DNA of 64,000 nucleotides from Akkermansiaceae bacterium (GTDB taxonomy: Bacteria; Verrucomicrobiota; Verrucomicrobiia; Verrucomicrobiales; Akkermansiaceae): the NCBI GenBank assembly GCA_017798145.1, contig CP059069.1, positions 1,349,226 to 1,413,225 of the forward strand. The letters run 5' to 3'. The translations under genes were made by a program, and so were the position numbers. Shown one piece after another: positions 15,987 through 27,400 of this stretch (position 1 is the first letter of the stretch; each line of letters opens with the position of its first letter). The notes under the pieces are model-generated. The model made no database searches. It saw nothing but the letters and a program-made list of their open reading frames with translations, and was not told the origin of the DNA.

Positions 15987-16943
15987 ATGAAAACCGGACT
16001 CGTCACGCTCCTGCTATCCTCCCAGTTCGTGCAGGCCATATCCGTCGCCAATTACAGCGACGCGACCAACGACCGCTTCACCGACAGCCCCTCCTTCATT
16101 GGGGCGGCCCATGATTTTTCGGGGGTTGGCAGGTCAACGGACACATCCAGCACCCGCTGGGCCACCCTGATAGGACCCAACTATTTCATCAGCGCAAACC
16201 ATTTTCACCCCGCCGTCGGATCCACCATCAGTTTCACGGCCGGAAACAACCCGGGTGATCCGACCTACACCTATACCGTCAGCGGCGGATTCACCGTGAC
16301 CGGGACGGATTTCTGGATCGGCTACACGGAAGCCGCCATGCACCCATCCTTGGCTCGCTACGGGTATTCGACCATCCCTGCGAACACCCTGCAGGAAACT
16401 GGTCTTGCCGGAGCCGATCTCTTCATGATGGGCGACCGCATCAGCGGGCAGCCCGGCGCGGCCATGGCGCAGACGGTGGGAACCAACCAGGGGGAAAGTT
16501 TCCGCAATACAGGAACAACAGCGATGAACACACCGCAAACCACGGTGAACTTCGGGGATCCGGCCGCTTTCGACCAGATCGTGACATTCGAGAACATCGC
16601 CGGTGACAACACTCTCAATATGACAACCCATGAATCCCAGGTGGCCAGTGGGGACTCGGGCAGCCCCCTGTTCTCTCATGGCCTAAGTGGTCTCCTCCTG
16701 CAGGGCACTGCGTGGGCTGTTTCAATCGGAATTCCCGGCAATTTCGTTGACACAGGAATCCCGGGTATTGCCGAACCCGGCGACCCGCTCGAATCGCGCA
16801 ATGCCAGTTTCTACAGCTACATTGGCTCGTATGAGACCGCAATCGGGAACACGATCGCCATGGTTCCAGCACCTGTTCCCGAGCCTTCGGCCCTGCTCAT
16901 GCCGATCAGCTGCGCCTGCTTGCTGCTCCGCCGCAGGAGATAA
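15987..16943 (+). CDS. Secreted trypsin-like serine protease with a PEP-CTERM tail
   Basis: The 318-residue product starts with a signal peptide (MKTGLVTLLLSSQFVQA). The body has chymotrypsin-fold landmarks. TLIGPNYFISANHFHP (about 60-75) holds the probable catalytic His, and SQVASGDSGSPLF (about 220-232) the nucleophile Ser in the GDSGSP motif. The acid is likely the Asp of TDFWIGYTE. The last 25 residues are a PEP-CTERM sorting signal: VPEPSALLMP, a hydrophobic stretch and RRRR, recognised by exosortases in bacteria that make exopolysaccharide. No exosortase gene is in the window. The longer frame from 15939 would hide the signal peptide, so I start at 15987. Confidence 0.8.
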   Translation: MKTGLVTLLLSSQFVQAISVANYSDATNDRFTDSPSFIGAAHDFSGVGRSTDTSSTRWATLIGPNYFISANHFHPAVGSTISFTAGNNPGDPTYTYTVSGGFTVTGTDFWIGYTEAAMHPSLARYGYSTIPANTLQETGLAGADLFMMGDRISGQPGAAMAQTVGTNQGESFRNTGTTAMNTPQTTVNFGDPAAFDQIVTFENIAGDNTLNMTTHESQVASGDSGSPLFSHGLSGLLLQGTAWAVSIGIPGNFVDTGIPGIAEPGDPLESRNASFYSYIGSYETAIGNTIAMVPAPVPEPSALLMPISCACLLLRRRR

Positions 16944-16991
16944 AACCCGCCCCCGCCTTGACGCGGCGGCCTTCATCGTTTCCCATCCGCC

Positions 16992-18755
<1,764 letters not shown>

Positions 18756-18856
18756 AAGCCCGGATCCGCCATGCGGGAACCGCGACAGGATCCCCGCCGC
18801 CCCGGCACAGGTTTTGGCTGGCTAACAGCGGCGCGGGCGCACAGCCTTACCACTTC

Positions 18857-19492
18857 ATGAAATACCGTTCATTGATCTTCGATTTCGACGGCACCATCGC
18901 GGACACACTCGGCGAAACCCGCAGGATCTTCAACGAGCTAGCGCCGGACTACGGGATCAGGAACGTGGAGGAACACGAGATCGGGGCGCTGCGCCACCTC
19001 TCCCTCAAGCAGATCCTCGCGGAACTGAAAATCCCCAAGCGCCGCGTTCCTTCCATCATTGCCCGTGGCACCGGGATGATGCGTGCGAACATCGACCGCC
19101 TCCAGCTCATCGACGGAATGAAGGAAGCCCTCGGCGAATTGCGCGACCGCACGGGAAGCTTCGGCATCCTCACCTCGAACTCCACGGCCAACGTCGATGT
19201 TTTCCTCCGTAACCACGGCATACGCGATCTCTTCGAATTCATCTCCTCCACCTCAAAGCTCACCGGCAAGTCACGCCACCTGCGCGCGATCCGGAAAACG
19301 TTTTCCCTGCGGCACGAGGAAATGCTCTACATCGGCGATGAGCTGCGCGACGTGAAAGCGGCGCAGAAGGCCAACATCCCTCACGCTGCGGTGACATGGG
19401 GTTTCAACTCCCGGGAATCGCTCGCAAAGGCGAAGCCGACCCATCTGTTAGATAGCCCCGGGGAACTCCTGCGCATCATGGAGGAATCCTGA
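18857..19492 (+). CDS. HAD-superfamily phosphatase, phosphoglycolate phosphatase-like
   Basis: This is a 211-residue cytoplasmic enzyme. Motif I is LIFDFDGTIADT with the nucleophile and acid-base pair at Asp9/Asp11. A helical cap follows (about 20-85), then motif II GILTSNST (about 103-110), a lysine region STSKLTGKSRHL (motif III), and motif IV YIGDELRDVKAA (about 158-169). These match the PGP/Gph subgroup of HAD hydrolases, which cleave phosphate esters of small metabolites. The substrate is uncertain. It starts 101 bases after the ABC exporter and ends three bases from the convergent giant gene, leaving no room for a terminator between them. Confidence 0.85.
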   Translation: MKYRSLIFDFDGTIADTLGETRRIFNELAPDYGIRNVEEHEIGALRHLSLKQILAELKIPKRRVPSIIARGTGMMRANIDRLQLIDGMKEALGELRDRTGSFGILTSNSTANVDVFLRNHGIRDLFEFISSTSKLTGKSRHLRAIRKTFSLRHEEMLYIGDELRDVKAAQKANIPHAAVTWGFNSRESLAKAKPTHLLDSPGELLRIMEES

Positions 19493-19495
19493 CCA

Positions 19496-22400
19496 CTACT
19501 CGATGACGATCCGTATCCGGTAAAACCCTCTGCTTCCGGAATACTGGTGCGTCAGGGTTGTTTCCCGAAAAATTCCCTGGGTTTCAGAAGTTGCCACCCC
19601 CTGCCCGGTTGGAGGCAGCCCGTTAATCCCTGTTGCGATGGCAGTCCATTCGTTCAGGTCAGGGCTGCACTCCACGATCAGCCTCAGGTTCCTCGCAAGG
19701 CTGTTGCGTCCGAAGGTAAGCACACTGTTAGAGCCTTCCAACCGTATCCCAAGCGGCTGACCCCCGCCGAGTGCGAATTCAATGGCGTTTGCCACACCGT
19801 CCCCGTTCGCATCGCCGGACGGGCCTGAGAGACCGGGATTCGCCAGCTGGGCGGCAGTCAGCGAAGACGCCGCCCAATCATCGAAGTCCAACACATCAGG
19901 GGCGGTGTATAGTTCGGAAATTTCCGCCTGGCTGAGGGCGCGGCGGTAGATGCGGAGATCATCGAGCTGGCCGTTCCAGGAGTTCCCGCCACGTGTCGTA
20001 TCGCCGATCCGCAGTAATCCGGGCAAGCGTCCACTGGCTCCCGTCGCGAACTCCCCAATGGCGGGGCCGCCGTTGTAATGGACACGTGTGCGCCATGTTC
20101 CGGCGACGTTGGTGTTGACCATGGTCACAAGCTGCCAGTTGCCGTTGTTGATCGGATTACCTGAAATATCGTAATTCGGGCCATATTGGCCGCCGTTGAC
20201 CGGCTGCAGGAAGCCGCCGGTATTGGTCATCCAGAGCCTGTATTGGACATCCCATGGCTCCGTATTCCGGCCTTTTCCGAGGATGGTGTTATAGCCGCCA
20301 GTGGTGGTGCTGCGCGCCCAGACGGAGATGGTGTATTCGTCGCCGCGCGGATCGAAATCGAGGTCGGCCTGGTTTGCAGGGAAGAAACCCTGGATGGTCG
20401 CGCTGGTGTTGGCGAGCCCGTATGCTCCGCCGAAACGGCCTTCGGGAATCCAGTGCGCGCCGCTGACCTGGGTGCTGTGGTTGTTGGATGCGGTGGCGCT
20501 ATCCCAAACAACGTTTCCCCCGCCTTCGTCGAAGGTGTAGTGGAGGATGAGATCGGGGTCGGTCGCGAAACCGGCTACCGGTGTGACATCGAGCGAGAGC
20601 ACCCGCGCATCGCTGCCGGAGGAATCGGAGACGCGGACGGTGAAGCTCGCCACGGCGGGGGCTGCCGTATTCCCGCTGAGCTGGCCAGTGGGGGAAAGTG
20701 AGAAGCCGAGCGGCAGTGCGCCCGCATCGAGACTCCAGGTGCGGGACGAAATCCCGCCGCTTGCCGAGAGATTATATGTGTAAGGAACTCCGACAACTGC
20801 CGTCGGCAGTGAGGTGCTTGTGACTTGCAGCGGCGGGTTCACCACGATGATCGCCGGGGCGCTGGTGACATTGCCTTGGGCGTTGGAAACGAAGACCGTG
20901 TAATCGCCGGAATCGGCGGGCGTCACGGCTGCGATCTCCAGCTCTGGGCTGTTTGTCCCGACAACGGTGCTACCCCGCATCCACTCGAAATCGAAGGGCC
21001 CGGTGCCGCTCACGGAAACGAACAGATTCAAACCATTTCCTTCCGCAAGTGTCGCACCCTGGGGTGCGGTGACGATGGCGGGACCGGTCGGCATCGGTGC
21101 AGGCGGTGCGGCGAGCGGTGTGCCGTTTGCATCACGTCCGTCGAGTTGCATGAGGTATGCGAAGAGATCGGCGCGGTCTCCGGCTGGCAGCGCATTGACG
21201 AGGCGGTGTGGCGCGGCGGCGGCGAGATCGGAGGCATTTGCGATGAGGATGGAATTGAGGGCGAAGTCCGTGTTTCCACGCACCACTTCGATGGTGTTGG
21301 TGGCTCCGGGGTTGAGGGTCGCGTTGACGGTCAGGTGCCGCCAGCCGCTGGTTTGCCATGAGTTGTCGGGAAACTGGCGTAGGATGCTGAGCAGTTGTTC
21401 CGAGCCGTTGACGCGGATTCGCGCGGTGCCGTTCGAGTAGCGTTTCGCGTAGCGCAAGGTAATGCGAGCCGCGCCTCCTGCCCCCCCATCGACGTTTGTA
21501 AAACGGACGCCGGAAGCACCATCGGTGCCGTCGATGTTCATCGCCGTTCCACCGAGGTAGCCGCGCCCGAATCCGCCGCCTCCCTCTGCGGGCGTGTCAT
21601 TTTCCAAAGTAACCCCACCGCCGAACGACTCGCCAGCCGCCGCCTGGACAAATGTGCCACCCGCGTATCCGAAGAAATCCGTTAGATTTTCCGCCTGCCC
21701 GTGATGCAAGTAAAGCCGCGTGGCGTGGAGGCCGTGCAGCGTGGGGGTGTCGATCCCCGGCAGCGCCTGCCCGAGGCGAAGGCCGCTAAGTGCGGACTGC
21801 GTGCCGACATCCAGCAAAGCGCTATTCGTGAGTTCCTGCCCGCTGTGGCATGATGCGCAGTTTTGCGCGTTGAAGACCGCCTGGCCACGGACGGCGGCGG
21901 TGGTGAGTGTTCCATCGGTATTCCGCGCCGGGCTGCGCGGGGTGTGCTCGTGGGAGAGCGATCTGACATACGCGGCGAGCGCATCAAGATCGGCGCTCAG
22001 GCCTGCCTTTCCGCTGGCGGGGCCCGGGTGGCGACTCGCGAATTGCTGCGGGCTGTCCGCAAGAAATCCGGTGCCGCCGAAGGGACCGCGGATATCGTGT
22101 TCGAAATCCTGGATCTCATCGAAATTCCCGCTCCAATGCACCGCGCCATGTCCCATGCCGCTGCGGCCGCGCAGGTCGGTGGTGCGGCGGAAGCCCTCGC
22201 CGCGCCCGGTGAAATCCCACACCCGCCCGTCGTGGCCCCCATCGATATGGCAGCTCGCACAGGAAATATAACTGTCTGCACTCATGCGCGGATCGGCGGC
22301 GTTGTAGAAAATCCGCTTCCCTTGGAGCACATCCGGATCTAACAACTCTGCGCTCACCGCAGCCGTGGTGGCAAGAAGCGGCAGCGAGGTTTCGTTATCA

Positions 22401-25345
22401 TCAAGCAAGGGTGCGGCATCGCGCACGGTCACGCTGCGCCCCATGAAATCCTGCGTGAAGAGCCGCCCGGAAACGGAGTCGATGAGCAGCCCCTGGGGTG
22501 CGAGGCCGGTGCCGACATCGAGTGTGAGAACGGCGGGCTGGGTCAGCATGGAGCCGGTGGTGAACGGCACGGACAACGGCGCGAGATTGAGCGCATCAAT
22601 CCCCGCCACGCGGTTGTTTCCCTCATGGGCGACGAGGATGGTATCGCCGAGCGGCGTGTAGGTCACGGCGCTGGGATTGCCGCTGTTATCGAAGTCCCGG
22701 CGGGAGTGAGGGATCTCGGCGTTGGCAGTCAGGTCGATGAATGAAATCACGCTGCGGACGGTGGTTTCATGGGTGAGATCACCAACGCCGAAGAAAGTCC
22801 CGCGCTGGATGTTGTCCTGTTTGGAAACAACGGACGCCCGCGTGCCATCGGGTGAGATCGCGATGCCTGAGAGATAGTTCGGAACGCCTGCGGCACGGTC
22901 GCCGCCGTCACTGCTGTTAGAACTGGTGAGCGTGATGAGCCGGGTGAAGCCCAGCGTCGCGGAGAACTCGCTGATTTCCCCCTGCAGCTCGGGCGAGATG
23001 AAACGGGTGACGAAAACCCGCGAGCCATCCGCGCTGACCGCCAGTGCACGCGGGGTGCTCAGCCCGCCTGCGGACAAGTAGGCGGCTTCCGGATTCGCAG
23101 CGGAATAGCGGCGGATTTCACCGGAGCCGTAGAGTGTGACGTAGAGAAATGTGCCGTCCGGCGATGGGGCGACTGCGAAGGGCGCATCGCCATAATCGAG
23201 TGTGATGTTTCTGAAAGAAGTGCCGTCGGGATTAAGCACGCGGATCTCATCGCTTCCGTGGCAGGTGATCCAGTAGCGCCCGTTCGCATCCCGGGCGATG
23301 CCGCGCGGGCTTTCACCAACCGCGTGCTCGGCAAGTTTCGCGCCGCTGGCCGTGTCGATCACGGTCACTGTATCGGAGTCGGGGTTAACGCTCCACACAC
23401 GCCTGCCGCCCGGGTCGTCGCCGATGGCGAGGGTTCCGCTTTGGGTAGGCCGGAGTCCGGCAGGAGGCGGGGTGATAACCAGCAGCCGCAGCGAGTCCGT
23501 GACGATGTTCCCGCTTGCATCGCGCACCTGCACGATCACCCGCGGACGCCCCGTGGTGGCGTAAGTGTGGATGCCGGCGGGCGAGGCATTCCACGCGCCC
23601 CAGCTCCCATCGAAGTTGAAGCGGAACTCCAGCGCGCCCTGGCCGGTGGCAGCCGCGGTCACTGTCACCTGTTCTCCCGGTGCCGGTTGATGGTTATCCG
23701 CATCGAGTCCGCTGAAAACCGGCGGCTCAGGCGCGTTCAAGCCGCCGCCCGTGGAGAAGCGGAACGAGTGCGGCTCGATGTAATTTCCCGCCGAATCGCG
23801 GAAGCCGATTTCCTGCGCGGGGTCGCTCGGGAAATCCACCTGATAGGTCGTTTCCGCAGTGAGCGGCGCGTCCGGTGTGAAGGTCATGTTTCCGGAAAAA
23901 TCATGGATCAGGAATCCGGGAACGAAGCTGCCCAGCGATTCGTCCGGATTCACCGCCCGCACCAAGAAATCGATCCCGTTCCGCGGGCCACCGTTTCGCG
24001 GATACTCGTGGATCAGGAAACTCAGCGGCGCGTGGCGCGGGTAGTTCGTGCGGCCGGCCTGCGGGATGTGGTAGCTCACGCGCGGCGCGGTGGTGTCCGG
24101 CGCCTGTTGGTGAACCCACACGCCCAGCCCCTGGTTCGTGTTGGGGATCGGGTAGCCCCCGGTGAGCCAGAGATTTCCGAGAGGAAGGGACATCTGCGAG
24201 GTGTTCACTCCGGCGATTGCGCCTGGCGGCAGGGCGGGCGCACCTGCGGGACGCGGCGGATTTGCCTCGTTGAGCGTGAGCACGATGGGATTCGCATCGC
24301 CCGCGAGGAAACGGGTCATATCGACCTTGCGGTTGTGGATGAATCCAAAATTGTCCTGATAGGCCGGGTACGAGGCGTTGGTAAAATCCGGGACGGTCAG
24401 GCTAGCCACCGTCTGGAGATTTGGCGTCATGCCAGGCATCGTTGCCGAGGTGATGTCCGCACCGATCAGGATATCCGTGGTGGATCCGATCACATATAGC
24501 CCGGTGCCATCGCTGAAAAGATTGGGCCAATAACCCTGGAAACCGCCGCTGAGCGTTCCTACGAGCTGGGGCGTGATGCTGTCGTTGGACGGATCGGCAT
24601 CGTCCATATTCTGATAGGAAAGCCGGTAAACGACCACCCCATCGCTGGCCGCACCGCCGCTGCGGGCATAGATCAGGAGGTCTCCGAAAAACATCGGATG
24701 CCACTCGCCGCCGCCATAGGGTCCGACGTGATCGAAGGTGGCTACGACCCGCCGGTCATGCGTGCCGAAGTTGTTTGGGCGTATCCGGGCGATCTCGAAA
24801 TCCTGGTCCTCCGTGCCATACCAAAGCATTGAGGCGTCCCACGGCCCGGCCTGCGAGGAGCGGTTGAACCAAAGGGGCAAGTTCGTGATGTATGGGACGC
24901 CGTTGCTGCCCGCACGCTCGACCAGCCCGCCGAAGCCAGTGACGCGGATCGGATCTGGCAGCAGGAGATTTCCAGATTGGGCGGTGCCGTGGGCGTTCCA
25001 GCCGTAGTTTCCCTGCACCCAGGAGTTGTTAGGATAGCTCAGGCCGAAATCCGATGGCAGCCGCCGCACCGGATTCTGCGGATCGGCAATGTCAAAAACC
25101 CGCATCTGAAGATCGGAACCCACCCGCGACCCCGGTGCCTCGCCGCCAACGATGACCCAACCGTTGAGATAATTGATCGAGGTAGTTCTTCCAATCGGCT
25201 CTGAACCATTCGTAACCGGATGGCTCAGCAGAGTCCCCGGAGCCTCAGGTCGCGCGAGATTCTGGAAACCGGTGGTGGTGACCTGTGCCGAAAGATGCGG
25301 CAGCAGAACCAAGGAAAAGATCAGGCACCTATGAAGCGTGATCAT
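19496..25345 (-). CDS. Giant secreted di-heme cytochrome / beta-propeller / LamG protein
   Basis: This 1949-residue protein has a signal peptide (MITLHRCLIFSLVLLPHLSAQ). Approximate domains are: 30-420 repeat-rich beta-propeller-like; 420-640 two Ig/Big-like modules; 640-1000 a YVTN-type propeller (GTLAIGDDPGGRRVWSVNPD onward); 1000-1230 a MauG/cytochrome c peroxidase-like part with two heme sites, CASCH (about 1028 and 1163); 1240-1370 a carbohydrate-binding-like module; 1420-1505 an Ig domain; 1505-1600 a cadherin-like module; 1600-1810 LamG; 1840-1858 a DANGDGVANAIEFALGG calcium-type repeat; and a C-terminal domain ending SRGFYRIRIVIE. It probably acts at the cell surface on redox and glycan or protein binding. 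Exact chemistry is unknown. Confidence 0.85.
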   Translation of the reverse strand: MITLHRCLIFSLVLLPHLSAQVTTTGFQNLARPEAPGTLLSHPVTNGSEPIGRTTSINYLNGWVIVGGEAPGSRVGSDLQMRVFDIADPQNPVRRLPSDFGLSYPNNSWVQGNYGWNAHGTAQSGNLLLPDPIRVTGFGGLVERAGSNGVPYITNLPLWFNRSSQAGPWDASMLWYGTEDQDFEIARIRPNNFGTHDRRVVATFDHVGPYGGGEWHPMFFGDLLIYARSGGAASDGVVVYRLSYQNMDDADPSNDSITPQLVGTLSGGFQGYWPNLFSDGTGLYVIGSTTDILIGADITSATMPGMTPNLQTVASLTVPDFTNASYPAYQDNFGFIHNRKVDMTRFLAGDANPIVLTLNEANPPRPAGAPALPPGAIAGVNTSQMSLPLGNLWLTGGYPIPNTNQGLGVWVHQQAPDTTAPRVSYHIPQAGRTNYPRHAPLSFLIHEYPRNGGPRNGIDFLVRAVNPDESLGSFVPGFLIHDFSGNMTFTPDAPLTAETTYQVDFPSDPAQEIGFRDSAGNYIEPHSFRFSTGGGLNAPEPPVFSGLDADNHQPAPGEQVTVTAAATGQGALEFRFNFDGSWGAWNASPAGIHTYATTGRPRVIVQVRDASGNIVTDSLRLLVITPPPAGLRPTQSGTLAIGDDPGGRRVWSVNPDSDTVTVIDTASGAKLAEHAVGESPRGIARDANGRYWITCHGSDEIRVLNPDGTSFRNITLDYGDAPFAVAPSPDGTFLYVTLYGSGEIRRYSAANPEAAYLSAGGLSTPRALAVSADGSRVFVTRFISPELQGEISEFSATLGFTRLITLTSSNSSDGGDRAAGVPNYLSGIAISPDGTRASVVSKQDNIQRGTFFGVGDLTHETTVRSVISFIDLTANAEIPHSRRDFDNSGNPSAVTYTPLGDTILVAHEGNNRVAGIDALNLAPLSVPFTTGSMLTQPAVLTLDVGTGLAPQGLLIDSVSGRLFTQDFMGRSVTVRDAAPLLDDNETSLPLLATTAAVSAELLDPDVLQGKRIFYNAADPRMSADSYISCASCHIDGGHDGRVWDFTGRGEGFRRTTDLRGRSGMGHGAVHWSGNFDEIQDFEHDIRGPFGGTGFLADSPQQFASRHPGPASGKAGLSADLDALAAYVRSLSHEHTPRSPARNTDGTLTTAAVRGQAVFNAQNCASCHSGQELTNSALLDVGTQSALSGLRLGQALPGIDTPTLHGLHATRLYLHHGQAENLTDFFGYAGGTFVQAAAGESFGGGVTLENDTPAEGGGGFGRGYLGGTAMNIDGTDGASGVRFTNVDGGAGGAARITLRYAKRYSNGTARIRVNGSEQLLSILRQFPDNSWQTSGWRHLTVNATLNPGATNTIEVVRGNTDFALNSILIANASDLAAAAPHRLVNALPAGDRADLFAYLMQLDGRDANGTPLAAPPAPMPTGPAIVTAPQGATLAEGNGLNLFVSVSGTGPFDFEWMRGSTVVGTNSPELEIAAVTPADSGDYTVFVSNAQGNVTSAPAIIVVNPPLQVTSTSLPTAVVGVPYTYNLSASGGISSRTWSLDAGALPLGFSLSPTGQLSGNTAAPAVASFTVRVSDSSGSDARVLSLDVTPVAGFATDPDLILHYTFDEGGGNVVWDSATASNNHSTQVSGAHWIPEGRFGGAYGLANTSATIQGFFPANQADLDFDPRGDEYTISVWARSTTTGGYNTILGKGRNTEPWDVQYRLWMTNTGGFLQPVNGGQYGPNYDISGNPINNGNWQLVTMVNTNVAGTWRTRVHYNGGPAIGEFATGASGRLPGLLRIGDTTRGGNSWNGQLDDLRIYRRALSQAEISELYTAPDVLDFDDWAASSLTAAQLANPGLSGPSGDANGDGVANAIEFALGGGQPLGIRLEGSNSVLTFGRNSLARNLRLIVECSPDLNEWTAIATGINGLPPTGQGVATSETQGIFRETTLTHQYSGSRGFYRIRIVIE

Positions 25346-25495
25346 GTTCCTTATGTCATTTTAAAAACCATGCGTCCTTCGGGAAATCATTACATGGTAT
25401 TTACAGTTACATCAGATTAAATGCAAGCCCGGAGCCTTGCTGCTTTCCCTCATGCCGGATTGACAGGTGGGCTACCCGGCGGACAGGGTTCCTCC
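25346..25495. promoter_or_regulatory. AT-rich divergent region between the giant protein gene and the OmpA-like gene
   Basis: The first 75 bases are clearly AT-rich compared with the genome and lie directly before the giant gene, so they probably hold its promoter. I could not pick one convincing -35/-10 pair. The second half, nearer the plus-strand gene, returns to high GC. Confidence 0.35.
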
Positions 25496-26710
25496 ATGTC
25501 TGAGGAGAAAATCAAGGAGAGCGGCGAAGAAGGGGATAAGGACGCGGATGCCAAGGAAGTGCCGGAGCAGAGCGCTGGGACAGGGACGTTCACCCGCTCC
25601 ATGGAAAAGGTGAATCCCATCGTCCTCTTGCTTTTCATGATTCTGATCATGGTGGTCGTCCTCGCTGTGATCAATCTGCGCGGAAACGGAGCCAAGGAAT
25701 CCGGAATTGCCACGGATGATCCGGTGATGGCCGCGCTCAAGGCGGATCTCGAAGCCCGCCGCTCCGAGCTGAACCGCCAGCGCATGGCGATGGGACTCCC
25801 TCCCCTCGAAGGCGGCTCCGAACCGATCGAGGACATCGCCGCCCGCCTGAAAAACGACACCGACACACTTGTCGGCCTGGCTGGCAGATTCCAGCAAATG
25901 CTTGCTGACAAGGACTCGGAAATCTCTCAGCGGAATGCCGATGTGCTCCGCCTTGAGAAACTCCGCCAAGACATATCCATGGACAACCAAAGGCTACAGG
26001 CAGAGGTGAGCCGTGCACAACTTACAGCCTCCGAGGCGGATCAACTCAAGCGCCTCGTCGCGGACTTGCAGGCGCAGCGCGACGCCCTCTCGATGGAACT
26101 ATCCGATGTCCGCGCGAAGCTTTCCGATGCCGCGGGTGCCGTGAATGCCGATGACTATGCCGATCTCCAGCGCCGCTACGACGAACTGCTGCGCTCCAAG
26201 GCGTTTTACGAAAGCCGCGTCGCAGAGCTTGAGGCACAGCTCAACAACACGAAGCTTTTCGCGAAATCAGAAAACGAACTTCTCCCCGCCGCCGTCGAGC
26301 TTTTCCGGAGGCTCCGCACCCTGGAGGGCATGAAAGACTCCGATCTCACCACGGAATACAGCAAACTTGGCGTCGATCTCGGCGCCAGCGTCCTGCACAC
26401 GCTCAGTTACAAAACCGGCTCTAGCGAACTGAGTGCCTCAGACATGGAGCAGCTCGCATCCATCGCAGAGAACGAGGTGCCGGACGGCGATCTCACCCTC
26501 ATCATCGGCTATGCCTCAAAAACGGGCGACGCCACTGCCAATGAGAAACTCTCGTCCGACCGCGCTACGGCAGCGGCTGAACATTATTCCGGCATCAAGC
26601 GCCCCGGCCAGCTCGTACAGGCCGTCTATCTCGGCCAGACCGACCGCTTCAGCAGCCGCATCCCGGAGCGCAACCAGATCTGCGAGATCTGGAGGATACG
26701 CGCGAAATGA
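25496..26710 (+). CDS. OmpA-like coiled-coil membrane protein
   Basis: The 404-residue protein is charged at its N-terminus (residues 1-45) and has one membrane segment, NPIVLLLFMILIMVVVLAVI (about 46-65). A long heptad-rich coiled coil follows (about 85-260: LEARRSELNRQR, LRQDISMDNQRLQAEVSRAQ, YDELLRSKAFYESRVAELEAQ). The C-terminal 120 residues resemble an OmpA/MotB peptidoglycan-binding domain: SYKTGSSELSASDMEQLASI, IIGYASKTGDATANEKLSSDRATAAAEHY and EICEIWRI-type ending. It may tie the membrane to the cell wall. I use the ATG at 25496; an upstream ATG at 25421 adds 25 residues of unlikely sequence. It ends directly against the convergent mrpG stop. Confidence 0.75.
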   Translation: MSEEKIKESGEEGDKDADAKEVPEQSAGTGTFTRSMEKVNPIVLLLFMILIMVVVLAVINLRGNGAKESGIATDDPVMAALKADLEARRSELNRQRMAMGLPPLEGGSEPIEDIAARLKNDTDTLVGLAGRFQQMLADKDSEISQRNADVLRLEKLRQDISMDNQRLQAEVSRAQLTASEADQLKRLVADLQAQRDALSMELSDVRAKLSDAAGAVNADDYADLQRRYDELLRSKAFYESRVAELEAQLNNTKLFAKSENELLPAAVELFRRLRTLEGMKDSDLTTEYSKLGVDLGASVLHTLSYKTGSSELSASDMEQLASIAENEVPDGDLTLIIGYASKTGDATANEKLSSDRATAAAEHYSGIKRPGQLVQAVYLGQTDRFSSRIPERNQICEIWRIRAK

Positions 26711-27067
26711 TCATTGCCCTTCCGGGCGATGGCGGGGCAACAAGCCCCCGGCCTCATCCACCACGAAGGGCTTTTCCGGCTCGATCCCGCGCCGGTAGAT
26801 CGCACGCCCGAGGAAATGACCGGCGAGCGGCAGTGTCATGTAGAAAAACCCGACCACCATGCCGCCGATGAATACGTTGGAAACGCTCGGATTGGAAAGG
26901 ACATAGGTGATCACAAGGATGCCTCCGCCGAAGGCCACCGCCTTGGTGGCTACGTGCATCCGCACGTAGGAGTCCTTCATCCGCATGCAGCCGAACGCGG
27001 AGACGAGGCAGAAGAAACTGCCTGCCAGCAATCCCGCCGATACGATCCATTCCATGATAGTTCCCAT
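26711..27067 (-). CDS. mrpG: Mrp Na+/H+ antiporter subunit G
   Basis: This 118-residue subunit (MnhG/PhaG family) has three membrane segments: GLLAGSFFCLVSAFG, then VAFGGGILVITYVL, then IGGMVVGFFYMTLPLAGHFLGRAIY. The conserved RMKDSYVRMHVATKAVA loop links the first two. MrpG is one of seven integral subunits that together exchange Na+ for protons using the proton gradient. It is the last gene of the operon, 21 bases after mrpF. Confidence 0.92.
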   Translation of the reverse strand: MGTIMEWIVSAGLLAGSFFCLVSAFGCMRMKDSYVRMHVATKAVAFGGGILVITYVLSNPSVSNVFIGGMVVGFFYMTLPLAGHFLGRAIYRRGIEPEKPFVVDEAGGLLPRHRPEGQ

Positions 27068-27088
27068 GATTCTTATTCCGGTTTGTCG

Positions 27089-27400
27089 CTAGCCTTTCCC
27101 GCCCGGCCTGTCCAGATACCTCGCCAGCGCGACTGTCCCGAGGAACAGCACCAGCGAAAAACCGAGCACCGTCTGCAGGTAGAACTCGCTGCCCGTGGAG
27201 ACCCCGGTGAGCAGCAGCGAGGCCATCACCAAGCTGGCCAGGAGATCGAAGGCCACGATCCTGTCCGGGGTGTTCGGCCCGCGGAAAAAGCGGATGAAGG
27301 CACAGACCACCGCCAGCCCGAGCATCAGCGCGGAAGCGCCGACCACCCATTCCGGGACAACGACGGGGATGTCAGGATAGATCGAGAACGCGGTGAACAT
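27089..27400 (-). CDS. mrpF: Mrp Na+/H+ antiporter subunit F
   Basis: This 103-residue subunit (MnhF/PhaF family) has three membrane segments and the conserved IRFFRGPNTPDRIVAFDLLAS motif (about 36-56), which carries the acidic residue typical of the family. It ends LARYLDRPGGKG. The ATG at 27400 overlaps the last 29 bases of mrpE, a longer overlap than elsewhere in the operon, so a slightly later start is possible. mrpG follows after 21 bases. Confidence 0.92.
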   Translation of the reverse strand: MFTAFSIYPDIPVVVPEWVVGASALMLGLAVVCAFIRFFRGPNTPDRIVAFDLLASLVMASLLLTGVSTGSEFYLQTVLGFSLVLFLGTVALARYLDRPGGKG

